A DNA stretch of 64,000 nt from Bacteroidota bacterium (GTDB lineage Bacteria > Bacteroidota > Ignavibacteria > Ignavibacteriales > Melioribacteraceae), in NCBI GenBank assembly GCA_018818165.1, contig JAHISP010000048.1, forward strand, positions 1-64,000, written 5' to 3'. Positions 27,546-36,352 of the stretch are shown here, in pieces. The notes under the pieces are model-generated. The model made no database searches. It worked only from the letters and a program-made list of their open reading frames with translations, and was not told the origin of the DNA. Numbering within the stretch: position 1 is the stretch's first letter; each line of letters starts with the position of its first letter. The position numbers were made by a program, and so were the translations under genes.

Positions 27546-28880
27546 TTGGAAAAGAAAGTAAATGAAATCGCAAAACATGAGCACGAGTTAGAAGTAACTT
27601 TGACTTATGATGAAATTAAACCAGAAATTGAAGAAGCTTATAATAAGGAAAGAAAAAAGATTTCGATAGATGGTTTTAGAAAAGGGAAAGCCCCACTTCA
27701 CGTTATAAAAAAAATGTATGGTGAATCCATAGAATTTCAAGCTGCTGAATCTATTTCAAATAAAAAATTCTGGGATATTGCTGATTCTGATGGCTTAAAA
27801 CCAATATCTACTCCAAAACTTGTGGATATTGATTTTGTTCAAGGTGAAAAACTCTCGTTCAAAGTTTTGTACGAAGTTAAACCAGAATTGGAATTAAAAG
27901 ATTACAAGGACTTAGAAATTGAGAAACCAATTCTCAAAGTTCGCGATGAAGATGTTGAAAGCGAAATAACAAGAACTCTTAAAGCTCATGTAACTTATGT
28001 TGATGCAGATGTAATTGAAGATAATAAATTTAGATTTGTTGCAAATCTTCAAAGAGTTAATGATGATGGAACTCCTTTTGAAGGGAGCAGAACTGAAAAT
28101 TTAACTGTCGATTTATCTGAGCCATCAGTAAATATCGACCTTCAAACTAATTCAAAAGGCAAAAAAGTTGGTGAAAAGTTTGATTTTACTTTTGTTGATG
28201 AGCACAAACACGGCGAAGAAACTCATAAGGAAGAATACAAATATGTGATTGAAGTTGTTAAAATTGAAAAAATTATATATCCAGAGTTGGACGAGGAACT
28301 AGTTCAAAAAATATCCAATAAAAAAGCTAAAACTATTGATGAGTTTAAAGGTCAGATAAAAGATAGTTACGAAAAATATTACGAAAGTCAATCAGAGCAA
28401 ATTTTTGAAAGTACTTTGTTACATGAAGTAGTTAAAAATAATGACTTTACTCCTCCAGCTGGTTATGTTAGTTTTATGCTTGAAAGATTAATTGAAGTTG
28501 AAAAAGAAAATGCAAAAAGATCAAAACAACGTTTACCCGATGACGCAACACTTAAAAATAGTTTAGCCCAAAGAGCTGAGTGGACTGCAAAATGGCAAAT
28601 TGTTCTTGAAAACTTAGCCCGTATTGAAAACATTAGTGTTGATGATGCTGAATTAGAGAAATTAGCAGAAGAAGAAGCTAGTAAAACTGGTATTTCTGTT
28701 CAAAAACTTGTTAAGTATTATAAAGATACAAATAGAAAAGAATCACTTTTAGAAGATAAGGTTATTAAATTCCTTATTGAAAATACAAAAGTAAAAGAAG
28801 TTGATGCTAATAAAGAAAAAGATTCTTCAGAAAAAAAGGCCTCAAAAAAATCTACTAAAAAAGAAGACAAAAAGGATTAA
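27546..28880 (+). CDS. tig: Trigger factor
   Basis: 444 aa. Ribosome-bound chaperone and prolyl isomerase for nascent chains. The ribosome-docking signature GFRKGKAP is at about residues 43-50, a FKBP-like domain follows (about 150-240), then the helical arm domain and a Lys/Glu-rich tail ([18 protein letters not shown]). The start is TTG at 27546 with GAGG 6-9 nt upstream; there is no in-frame ATG nearby that would keep the docking domain. It is followed 2 nt later by clpP, the common tig-clp arrangement. Confidence 0.95.
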   Translation: MEKKVNEIAKHEHELEVTLTYDEIKPEIEEAYNKERKKISIDGFRKGKAPLHVIKKMYGESIEFQAAESISNKKFWDIADSDGLKPISTPKLVDIDFVQGEKLSFKVLYEVKPELELKDYKDLEIEKPILKVRDEDVESEITRTLKAHVTYVDADVIEDNKFRFVANLQRVNDDGTPFEGSRTENLTVDLSEPSVNIDLQTNSKGKKVGEKFDFTFVDEHKHGEETHKEEYKYVIEVVKIEKIIYPELDEELVQKISNKKAKTIDEFKGQIKDSYEKYYESQSEQIFESTLLHEVVKNNDFTPPAGYVSFMLERLIEVEKENAKRSKQRLPDDATLKNSLAQRAEWTAKWQIVLENLARIENISVDDAELEKLAEEEASKTGISVQKLVKYYKDTNRKESLLEDKVIKFLIENTKVKEVDANKEKDSSEKKASKKSTKKEDKKD

Positions 28881-28882
28881 TT

Positions 28883-29512
28883 ATGAAAACTGAAATATAT
28901 AACCAACTTGTTCCGTACGTTATTGAGCAAACTGGAAAAGGCGAACGTGGGATGGATATTTATTCCAGATTGTTAAGAGAAAGAATTATTTTTCTTGGTT
29001 CCGGTATTGATGATCATGTTGCAAGTGTAGTTATTGCGCAACTTCTGTTTCTTGAAGCTGAGGATTCTGACAAAGATATATTCTTATATGTAAATTCTCC
29101 AGGTGGTTCCGTTTCTGCTGGTTTAGCAATTTACGATACTATGCAATATATAAAACCAGATGTTTCTACAATCTGCGTTGGACTTGCAGCAAGCATGGGA
29201 GCTGTTCTTCTTGCTGGTGGTGCTGCTGGAAAACGTTCCGCGCTTCCGCATTCAAAAATTATGATTCATCAACCATGGATTGGTGGATTGCAAGGGCAAA
29301 CTTCTGATATTGAAATTCATGCTAAAGAAATGGTTAAAACTCGCGATGCACTTTATGAAATTTTGGCAAAACATTCTGGCAAATCTATGCAACAAATTCA
29401 TACAGATTGCGATAGGGACTATTATTTATCCGCAATTGAGGCTAAAGATTATAAACTGATTGACAATGTTTTAGAAAAACGAAAAATGACTACAGATAAA
29501 AAAGAAAAATAG
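28883..29512 (+). CDS. clpP: ATP-dependent Clp protease proteolytic subunit
   Basis: 209 aa. The serine protease triad is visible: S104 in [12 protein letters not shown]129 in MIHQPW and D179 in DRDYYLSA. The N-terminus with [13 protein letters not shown] and the [10 protein letters not shown] oxyanion strand are canonical. It forms the tetradecameric chamber that works with ClpX or ClpA. It lies 2 nt after tig in one operon; the usual third gene clpX is absent here, the operon ending in a terminator. Confidence 0.97.
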   Translation: MKTEIYNQLVPYVIEQTGKGERGMDIYSRLLRERIIFLGSGIDDHVASVVIAQLLFLEAEDSDKDIFLYVNSPGGSVSAGLAIYDTMQYIKPDVSTICVGLAASMGAVLLAGGAAGKRSALPHSKIMIHQPWIGGLQGQTSDIEIHAKEMVKTRDALYEILAKHSGKSMQQIHTDCDRDYYLSAIEAKDYKLIDNVLEKRKMTTDKKEK

Positions 29513-29519
29513 ATTTATT

Positions 29520-29547
29520 AGGGAACCAATTCGGTTCCCTTTTTTTA
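29520..29547 (+). terminator. Intrinsic terminator of tig-clpP
   Basis: GGGAACC (29521-29527) and GGTTCCC (29533-29539) with a 5-nt loop are followed by eight T. Confidence 0.88.
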
Positions 29548-29630
29548 TGACCCTCTTATTTTTAATTGCACTTACCTATCAAAGAGATTAATTTAATATA
29601 TTATTTTATTGAAATTTTTTTGGAGATTTA

Positions 29631-31793
29631 ATGAAAAATTTAATTCGCATTCTTTTTGTACTTTTGTCTTTAAACATGGTTATAACAGCGCAAGAACAAA
29701 AATTTACAATTGAAGATGTTGTTGTAAATTCCTTCACTACTTTAGCTCCTACAACATTAAAACAACTACAATGGCTTCCAACTGAGTATTCTTACAGTTA
29801 TGTTGAAAAAGACGATAATGGAGCAATGCTTGTAAAAGGATTTGCAACTTCTGGTAAAAAAGCCCAATTAGTTTCGCTTATAACACTTAACGATAAATTG
29901 GAAGACTTCTCAGTTAAAAAACAGAAATCATTTCCAAAAATTAAATGGATTGATGATTTAGCTTTTCATTTTCAAGTAGATAATGAAATTTTCTGCTACA
30001 CTGTAGATGATAAAGATTTGGAATTACTTGCAACACTACCAGAGAAATATGAGGCAGTTACTTTTTCTTCTGATAATAAGAATATTGCTTTTGTTAAAGA
30101 AAACAATTTGAATTTGGTAATCAATTCGGAAGAAAATATCCAAATTACAACTGATGGAAAGTATGGAATTACGAATGGTTTATCTGTTTCTCGTAACGAA
30201 TTTGGAATTGAAGGTGGAATTTTTTGGTCGCCTAAAAGTAATTACTTAGCATTTTATCACGAAGATTTATCAAATGTTACCGATTATCCATTAGTTGATA
30301 TTTCAACAACTCCAGCAAGTTTGGAAAATATAAAATATCCAATGGCTGGCGGAACTTCACCAGTGGTTTCACTCGGAATTTATAATCTTAACAAAAAAGA
30401 AGTAATTTGGCTAAAAACTGATGGCGAAAAAGACCAATATTTAACTAATATTACTTGGGACCCAACCGAAAAATATATTTATGTTGGTCAACTTAACCGC
30501 GACCAAAATCATTTGCGATTAGTAAAATATGACGCAAATACTGGCGAAAAAATTAAAATGCTCTTCGAAGAAAAAGATAATGAATATGTTGAACCGCAAT
30601 TTCAACTTGAGTTTTTGCCTAACGAGCCAAATAAATTTGTATGGTTTTCGCAAAGAGATGGATTTAATCATCTTTATTTGTACAATACCGAAGGTGAATT
30701 TTTAAAACAATTAACTGTTGGAAATTGGGTTGTTACACAATTCTTGGGTTTTGATTCAAAACGTGAAAGTTTTTATGTTGTTGGAACAAAAGATTCCCCT
30801 CTTGAACGACATCTGTATAAAATTGATTTCAAAGATGAGAAAATTGTTAAAAAACTTACTTCAAATGTTGGAACTCATAAAATATTGGCACACAATAGTT
30901 TACGTTATTTTATTGATGATTTTTCCAATATTACAATTCCAAAAGAAATTAGCATTTTAAATGAAAAAGGCGAAGTTTTTGGAGTTATTCACAAAGCGAG
31001 CAATCCAATTAAAAAATATGATGTTGGTGAAATTAAGCTATTTTCAATTAAAGCTGATGACGATTCAACTGAGTTATATTGCCGTATGATTTACCCTCCA
31101 AATTTTGATGAATCAAAAAAATATCCTGTGATTGTTTATGTTTACGGCGGTCCACATGCCCAACTTGTTAATAATGCTTGGGGAAATGGTCGTTATGCAT
31201 TTTGGTTTAATTATATGGCTCAACAAGGCTTTATAGTTTTTACACTCGATAACAGAGGTTCTTATAATCGTGGATTGGAATTTGAACAAGCAATTCACCG
31301 TAATTTGGGAACTGTGGAAATACAAGATCAACTGACTGGATTAAAACATTTATCCTCACTTCCATACATCGATTCTGAGCGCATTGGAGTATTTGGGTGG
31401 AGTTACGGTGGATTTATGACTACTTCGCTAATGACACGAACTAAAGGCGCTTATAAAGTTGGTGTTGCTGGTGGTGCTGTTATTGATTGGAATTATTACG
31501 AAGTTATGTACACTGAACGTTACATGGATACTCCGCAACAAAATCCAGATGGTTACGAAACTGCAAATTTGCTAAACCATATTAAAAATTTGAATGGAAA
31601 ATTGCTCGAAGTTCATGGAACTGTTGACCCAACTGTAGTTTGGCAAAATACTCTACAATTAGCAAAAAAAGCTGCCGAATTGAATATTCCACTCGATTAT
31701 TTCCCATATCCAGGTCATCCTCACGGAATTGGTGGCAAAGACGCTCTTCATCTCTACAACAAAATTTCAAATTATTTTTTGGATAATTTATAA
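29631..31793 (+). CDS. Secreted S9 family dipeptidyl peptidase (DPP IV type)
   Basis: 720 aa with a signal peptide (residues 1-21). The N-terminal eight-bladed propeller (DPPIV_N, about 60-440) includes EEGIF-type FGIEGGIFWSPKSNYLAFY, where the GluGlu anchor of classic DPP IV is less clear. The alpha/beta-hydrolase domain has S591 in GWSYGG, D666 in GTVDPT and H698 in GHPHG. It trims X-Pro or similar dipeptides from peptides in the periplasm, aiding peptide scavenging. It stands alone between two terminators. Confidence 0.93.
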   Translation: MKNLIRILFVLLSLNMVITAQEQKFTIEDVVVNSFTTLAPTTLKQLQWLPTEYSYSYVEKDDNGAMLVKGFATSGKKAQLVSLITLNDKLEDFSVKKQKSFPKIKWIDDLAFHFQVDNEIFCYTVDDKDLELLATLPEKYEAVTFSSDNKNIAFVKENNLNLVINSEENIQITTDGKYGITNGLSVSRNEFGIEGGIFWSPKSNYLAFYHEDLSNVTDYPLVDISTTPASLENIKYPMAGGTSPVVSLGIYNLNKKEVIWLKTDGEKDQYLTNITWDPTEKYIYVGQLNRDQNHLRLVKYDANTGEKIKMLFEEKDNEYVEPQFQLEFLPNEPNKFVWFSQRDGFNHLYLYNTEGEFLKQLTVGNWVVTQFLGFDSKRESFYVVGTKDSPLERHLYKIDFKDEKIVKKLTSNVGTHKILAHNSLRYFIDDFSNITIPKEISILNEKGEVFGVIHKASNPIKKYDVGEIKLFSIKADDDSTELYCRMIYPPNFDESKKYPVIVYVYGGPHAQLVNNAWGNGRYAFWFNYMAQQGFIVFTLDNRGSYNRGLEFEQAIHRNLGTVEIQDQLTGLKHLSSLPYIDSERIGVFGWSYGGFMTTSLMTRTKGAYKVGVAGGAVIDWNYYEVMYTERYMDTPQQNPDGYETANLLNHIKNLNGKLLEVHGTVDPTVVWQNTLQLAKKAAELNIPLDYFPYPGHPHGIGGKDALHLYNKISNYFLDNL

Positions 31794-31806
31794 TACAATT
31801 CTTTAA

Positions 31807-31839
31807 GAAATTGCGATTTAACATCCAAATCGCAATTTC
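31807..31839 (+). terminator. Terminator hairpin after the S9 peptidase
   Basis: A 13-bp perfect stem (GAAATTGCGATTT at 31807-31819 with its complement at 31827-31839) begins 14 nt after the stop. The following T content is only moderate. The remaining ~190 nt to 32028 show no gene I can support. Confidence 0.6.
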
Positions 31840-32028
31840 CTTACTTATTTTCATTTATCAAGCGGAATTTATTTTTATAAAATAATAAGTGGTAATTATT
31901 CTGAAATAAAGAAAATGATATTGTTGAGGTAAAGTTGCCATTTTTACCAACAAATTAGACAGCGTTATTGGGGGGGAAATATTTCTTCCATTTACACAAA
32001 ATATTTTACATTCCTCAGTTAATATATT

Positions 32029-33717
32029 CTATTTATTAGAAATCACAATTCCTTCATCGTCTGAAGAAACTGAAAATACTTTTGACTTCATTATTTCTTT
32101 TACATCAATATGATGCCCAGCAATATTTATCTTAACACCAGGGTAAATTGTACCATTAACAATAATTTTTGATGTGGAATTTGACTTCAAACTAGTTTGT
32201 AAATTATTTCTAATATTTACAAGTTTATCAAGAATAGTTTTCTTTTCCTGATATTTTTGAATAAAAGCTTTTGAAGTATTTTCGGCAAATTGGGATTTCA
32301 AAAACTCAAGTTCTTTTCTTAACTCTTCCAGTGTATTATTAATTTTTTTAATCTGAATTATCACATCAAAATCATATCCAGCTTCAACAATGGTGGTCAT
32401 TTCATATTCGTGCCCTAAGTTATAGATAACAATATCTCCGCCAGCAATTAAATGCCCACCAATTACAGTGGCTTCGTTATTTTTGGATTTTATATCATAT
32501 TTTGCGAAAAGCTGAGCGTCAACAATTTCCTTGTCAACAGTAATACTTCCTCGTGAATGGATAGTTTGATTTCTAATAAATCTTACACAAACATTTCCAC
32601 CAGCATCTATAATTCCTTTCCCGGTACCAGTAAAACCGCCAAGAATAGCAACATCACCCTTGGTTATTATTTCTGAATCGTTAACAAATCCATTAATTTT
32701 AATATCTTCGCTCATATTAAGATTAAAGCCGTTTATTACATTTCCTGATACATTCAAAGAACCCTTACAATTTATATGCCCCGTATGAAAATCAACGTCA
32801 CCTCTTATATTATAAATATTAGTAATAACCATTTCGCTGCCAACGAGAGAAATATATCCATCAATTTTTGATAAAATATTAGTTGGTTCTTCTTCGGAAT
32901 AATAATAGTTTTGTCCCTTAGGTGGTCTTAAATCCTTGGGTTTTGGTGCCAATATTTTTTCACCAAAAATGTTAAAGCCGTCCTCGCCTTCAACCATTGG
33001 ATGAAATATTGCTATTTTTTGATCTTTAGATACTGATTCAATTAAATTAAGGTTATAAAAATCAGTATGTCCAATTTTGTCAATCTCTATTCCATTTTTG
33101 TGTTCAAAATTAAACAAGTATTCAACCCAAGCATCAATGCCAGGTTTTGGCGGTCTTCCTTTAGCAATAATTACATTATTTAAGGATTCGTTATTTAAAT
33201 TAACCCAATCAAGTGCTTCTTTAATTGAAATAAGCTCAACATGCACGGAAATATTTTTTTCCCTAATTGATCGAATGATATCACTTTCAGTTAATTTTTT
33301 ACCATCACCAAATGCTGGATGTATATTAGCTGTTGCACTAGTTTTATCATCGCTTACTTCAATTTCACAAAAACCATCATAATTAATTTGAATATATTTT
33401 ACAAGTTGATTACTTAAAATTAATATCCCATCTTTTTTTGCAAAATATTTATCTTTTTCAATTCTAAATAAACCACTATTTTCAATTGTATATATTATTG
33501 ATCCATCTGGAATATCTTCTAGATTTTCAAGATTTTCTAATGGTGATTTGTAATTAAAAAGATGAGTACCTTCTTTAATAATAAATGAGGATAAATTTTC
33601 AGTTGTTAACTTCAGATAGTATATAATTCCTCCGTTAACTGCACTCATTATTTTGTCAGCTAAATCATTACAAAGCGGTGAAACAATAAAAGTAAAATAT
33701 GGAATATTATTTATCAC
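32029..33717 (-). CDS. FapA/DUF342 family polymer-forming protein
   Basis: 562 aa. The middle carries the DUF342 signature (GRPPKPGIDAW, then VEGEDGFNIFGEKILAPKPKD), followed by a right-handed beta-helix with repeated short strands (GSLNVSGNVINGFN, GDVAILGGFTGTGKG) and a coiled coil at about 450-510. FapA proteins occur near flagellar or envelope genes and may bind membrane-associated regulators. No flagellar gene is near here, so the name is only by homology. The N-terminal ~120 residues are unassigned. Confidence 0.82.
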   Translation of the reverse strand: MINNIPYFTFIVSPLCNDLADKIMSAVNGGIIYYLKLTTENLSSFIIKEGTHLFNYKSPLENLENLEDIPDGSIIYTIENSGLFRIEKDKYFAKKDGILILSNQLVKYIQINYDGFCEIEVSDDKTSATANIHPAFGDGKKLTESDIIRSIREKNISVHVELISIKEALDWVNLNNESLNNVIIAKGRPPKPGIDAWVEYLFNFEHKNGIEIDKIGHTDFYNLNLIESVSKDQKIAIFHPMVEGEDGFNIFGEKILAPKPKDLRPPKGQNYYYSEEEPTNILSKIDGYISLVGSEMVITNIYNIRGDVDFHTGHINCKGSLNVSGNVINGFNLNMSEDIKINGFVNDSEIITKGDVAILGGFTGTGKGIIDAGGNVCVRFIRNQTIHSRGSITVDKEIVDAQLFAKYDIKSKNNEATVIGGHLIAGGDIVIYNLGHEYEMTTIVEAGYDFDVIIQIKKINNTLEELRKELEFLKSQFAENTSKAFIQKYQEKKTILDKLVNIRNNLQTSLKSNSTSKIIVNGTIYPGVKINIAGHHIDVKEIMKSKVFSVSSDDEGIVISNK

Positions 33718-33850
33718 AGATTCCTTTTTTCAAAATAGATGTACGTAAATTATTATTTGAATTCTAGTAATTTAACTATGTATCCAAAGTTAAATATCGA
33801 AATAAAATTATTAAAGTTTAGCTATTCAGTTAATAATGTGATAAAGATAT

Positions 33851-33888
33851 ATTCTGAATCATACTCATTTTCAAGTATGATTCAGAAT
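33851..33888 (-). terminator. Hairpin at the end of rny
   Basis: A perfect 15-bp stem (ATTCTGAATCATACT at 33851-33865, complement at 33874-33888) lies 15 nt after the rny stop. The T-run is weak, so termination is likely but not certain. Confidence 0.6.
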
Positions 33889-33902
33889 TATATTTGAAAT
33901 TA

Positions 33903-35474
33903 CTATTTTGCATAAGCAATTTTACGAACTTCGCGGATTACTGTAACTTTAATTTGACCAGGATATTCCATTTCTTCTTCAATTTTTTTAGCAATATCAA
34001 AAGCTAATCTGCTTGAAAAATCATCATCGGCTTTTTCTGGTTCAACTACTACACGAATTTCTCTACCAGCTTGAATTGCGTATGTTTTTTCTACACCTTC
34101 AAAACTTGTTGCAAGGCTTTCAAGATTTTCTAAACGTTTAACATAGCTTTCAAGTGGTTCTCTTCTTGCACCAGGACGAGCACCACTAATAGCATCAGCA
34201 GCCTGAACTAACGCAGATATTGGATGTTCCATTTCAATATCTTCGTGGTGAGAACCAATTGCATTTATTACTATTGGATGTTCTTTGTAACGTTTTGCCA
34301 CATCGTATCCAAGTAATGCGTGAGGTCCTTCAATTGATTTATCAACTGTCTTACCAATATCGTGCAATAAACCAGCACGTTTTGCTATTGCTTGGTCAAA
34401 TCCAAGTTCGGCAGCCATAAATCCAGTAATGTGTGCAACTTCTATTGAATGCTGCAATAAGTTTTGTCCGTAACTTGAACGGAATTTCATTCTTCCAATT
34501 AACTTGATAATTTCTCTATGAACACCATGAATACCAAGTTGAATAAGAGTATTTTCACCTTCTTTGTAAATTTCCTCTTCAAGTTCTGCTTGAACTTTTT
34601 TAACAACTTCCTCAATTCTGGCTGGATGAATTCTGCCATCGGCAATTAGTTTTTCTAACGATATTCTTGCAACTTCCCTTCTAAATTGATCAAATGCAGA
34701 AAGAATAACTGCTTCTGGAGTATCATCAACTATAACATCAACGCCAGTAGCTGCTTCAAAAGCACGAATATTTCTACCTTCGCGCCCAATAATTCTTCCT
34801 TTCATCTCATCATTTTGAATTTGTACAACAGAAACAGTACTTTCAACAGAATGATCTACGGCTGTTCTTTGAATTGATTGCACAATAATTTTTTGTGCAT
34901 TCTTTTTAGCTTCAACCATTGCTTCATCTCTAATCTGTTGAATTTGCTGAATTGCTTCTGATTTAGCCTTGTTAATCATATTATCCATTAACATTTTTTT
35001 AGCTTCTTCGGCAGTAAGCGAAGCAATTTTTTCAAGTTTAATATTTTGCTCAAAAACTAGTTGTTCAACCTCTTTCTCTTTTGTTTTAAGTTGTTCTAGT
35101 TTTCGTTCAATTTGAGATTCAATACTTTTTATTTCTTTTTCCTTGGCTAAAACAAGGTCATATTTTCTGTCTAGATTTTCTTCTCTTTTTTCTAATTTGC
35201 TTTCAATATTAGCAAATTTTTGCTTTTTAGTATTTGCTTCGGCATCAAATTCTTGTTTCTTTTTATACCATTCATCTTTTACTTCAAGAATTTTTTCCCT
35301 TTTAAGATTTTTAGCATCTTTATCAGCATCTTCTAAGATTTTTTTTGATTTCTCTTCTGCAATAATAATATTGTTTTTGCCTATTTTCGAATTGATTACC
35401 CAGCCCAAAACAAATGCCAAAACAATCAACACTACTGAAATAGACAAAATAATAACGGGGTCCAGCATATTCAT
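33903..35474 (-). CDS. rny: Ribonuclease Y
   Basis: 523 aa. N-terminal membrane anchor (residues 5-25), long coiled coil (30-200), KH RNA-binding domain with [15 protein letters not shown], and an HD hydrolase domain ([11 protein letters not shown], then GSHHED). This is the full RNase Y layout of an endonuclease that starts mRNA decay at the membrane. It lies directly downstream of the 6S RNA and zapA, the arrangement I know from Bacteroidota. Confidence 0.96.
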   Translation of the reverse strand: MNMLDPVIILSISVVLIVLAFVLGWVINSKIGKNNIIIAEEKSKKILEDADKDAKNLKREKILEVKDEWYKKKQEFDAEANTKKQKFANIESKLEKREENLDRKYDLVLAKEKEIKSIESQIERKLEQLKTKEKEVEQLVFEQNIKLEKIASLTAEEAKKMLMDNMINKAKSEAIQQIQQIRDEAMVEAKKNAQKIIVQSIQRTAVDHSVESTVSVVQIQNDEMKGRIIGREGRNIRAFEAATGVDVIVDDTPEAVILSAFDQFRREVARISLEKLIADGRIHPARIEEVVKKVQAELEEEIYKEGENTLIQLGIHGVHREIIKLIGRMKFRSSYGQNLLQHSIEVAHITGFMAAELGFDQAIAKRAGLLHDIGKTVDKSIEGPHALLGYDVAKRYKEHPIVINAIGSHHEDIEMEHPISALVQAADAISGARPGARREPLESYVKRLENLESLATSFEGVEKTYAIQAGREIRVVVEPEKADDDFSSRLAFDIAKKIEEEMEYPGQIKVTVIREVRKIAYAK

Positions 35475-35500
35475 TATTCCTCCATATAAGTATATATAAT

Positions 35501-35711
35501 CCGCACTAACCAGAAACTAGCACATCAAGAACCTTTAAATGCATAGTGGGTAATTGCCCAACGCTTTTTACTTCCACGAGGTCATCGTATGACAACATCC
35601 AAATTAACAAACAAGTTGTTAATGTGAATTGAGGCCTGTAATACACGTCGCAAGTCAAGAACCCTATTCTAAGTTAACTATAGTTCTTAGTTAATAGTTC
35701 TGGTAGTGCGG
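35501..35711 (-). ncRNA. ssrS: Probable 6S RNA
   Basis: A 211-nt gene-free interval between zapA and rny. On the minus strand its ends, CCGCACTACCAGAA and TTCTGGTTAGTGCGG, form a strong closing stem. Inside, paired blocks (two copies of GGTTCTTGA near opposite ends, and the arms AACAAC.. and GTTGT..) allow one long rod with internal bulges. Length, rod shape and position next to zapA fit 6S RNA, which binds the housekeeping RNA polymerase and mimics an open promoter. I cannot run a covariance model, so the call rests on context and hand folding. Confidence 0.7.
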
Positions 35712-35715
35712 TAAA

Positions 35716-36015
35716 TTAGGATGGTAAAGACATAATTTTTGATTCGTTAAGTAGAAGTTTAATTTTTTTGACTTTGTCTGTAGCTTGAATACTAAATTCT
35801 CTAAATTTATTTTTTTCTATAAACAGATCGTATGCTATATTTAATGCTGCTATGATAGCAACCGTTTCAGTTGGTTGATTAGGCATTTCATCTTTTGTTT
35901 CATTCATCATATTATTAACATAATTTGCAAGTTCTGTAGCTAAATCTTCATTTTCTACTAATAGAGAATAGTCTTTATCAAAAATATTTACTTTAAGCTT
36001 CTTTTTTTCTGTCAT
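35716..36015 (-). CDS. zapA: Cell division protein ZapA
   Basis: 99 aa from the ATG at 36015 (MTEKKKLKVNIFDKDYSLLV). An in-frame start 24 nt upstream is disfavoured because the ZapA domain begins at the second Met. ETVAIIAALNIAYDLF and a C-terminal helix follow. ZapA crosslinks FtsZ filaments. Upstream is a small coiled-coil gene and pheT, downstream the 6S RNA, a conserved order. Confidence 0.88.
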   Translation of the reverse strand: MTEKKKLKVNIFDKDYSLLVENEDLATELANYVNNMMNETKDEMPNQPTETVAIIAALNIAYDLFIEKNKFREFSIQATDKVKKIKLLLNESKIMSLPS

Positions 36016-36045
36016 TTTTATATCTTTGCCATCATTCACAATAAA

Positions 36046-36348
36046 TTAAGAACGTAAATGATTATCTATTTTATTTATCAATTCATCAATTCTTTCTTTG
36101 GTAACTTTTTTATCCTTTGAATCAAAAAGGGATCCGTTTGATTGATCACCTAAATTATCGGCTTTTCTTTCAACTTCTTCCAATTTTATTTTCAAAATTT
36201 CATTTTCATCTTTAAGAAATTTAAGTTCTTTAAGAAGAGCTTGTCTCTCCTCAAAAATTTCATCTTCTTTTTGAACTAAACGATAAACACTCTTTTCAAG
36301 TTCAAGAAGTTCATCCATAAAAATATCATATTTTGTTAATTCCGACAA
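36046..36348 (-). CDS. Small coiled-coil protein, possible ZapA partner
   Basis: 100 aa, almost entirely heptad-patterned (about 10-70: ELLELEKSVYRLVQKEDEIF onward), then a polar linker and a short C-terminal helix (ERIDELINKIDNHL). No enzyme motif. It sits 4 nt from pheT and 30 nt from zapA. Size, coiled coil and location recall ZapB-type division proteins, but I cannot show homology. Confidence 0.7.
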   Translation of the reverse strand: MSELTKYDIFMDELLELEKSVYRLVQKEDEIFEERQALLKELKFLKDENEILKIKLEEVERKADNLGDQSNGSLFDSKDKKVTKERIDELINKIDNHLRS

Positions 36349-36352
36349 TTGT

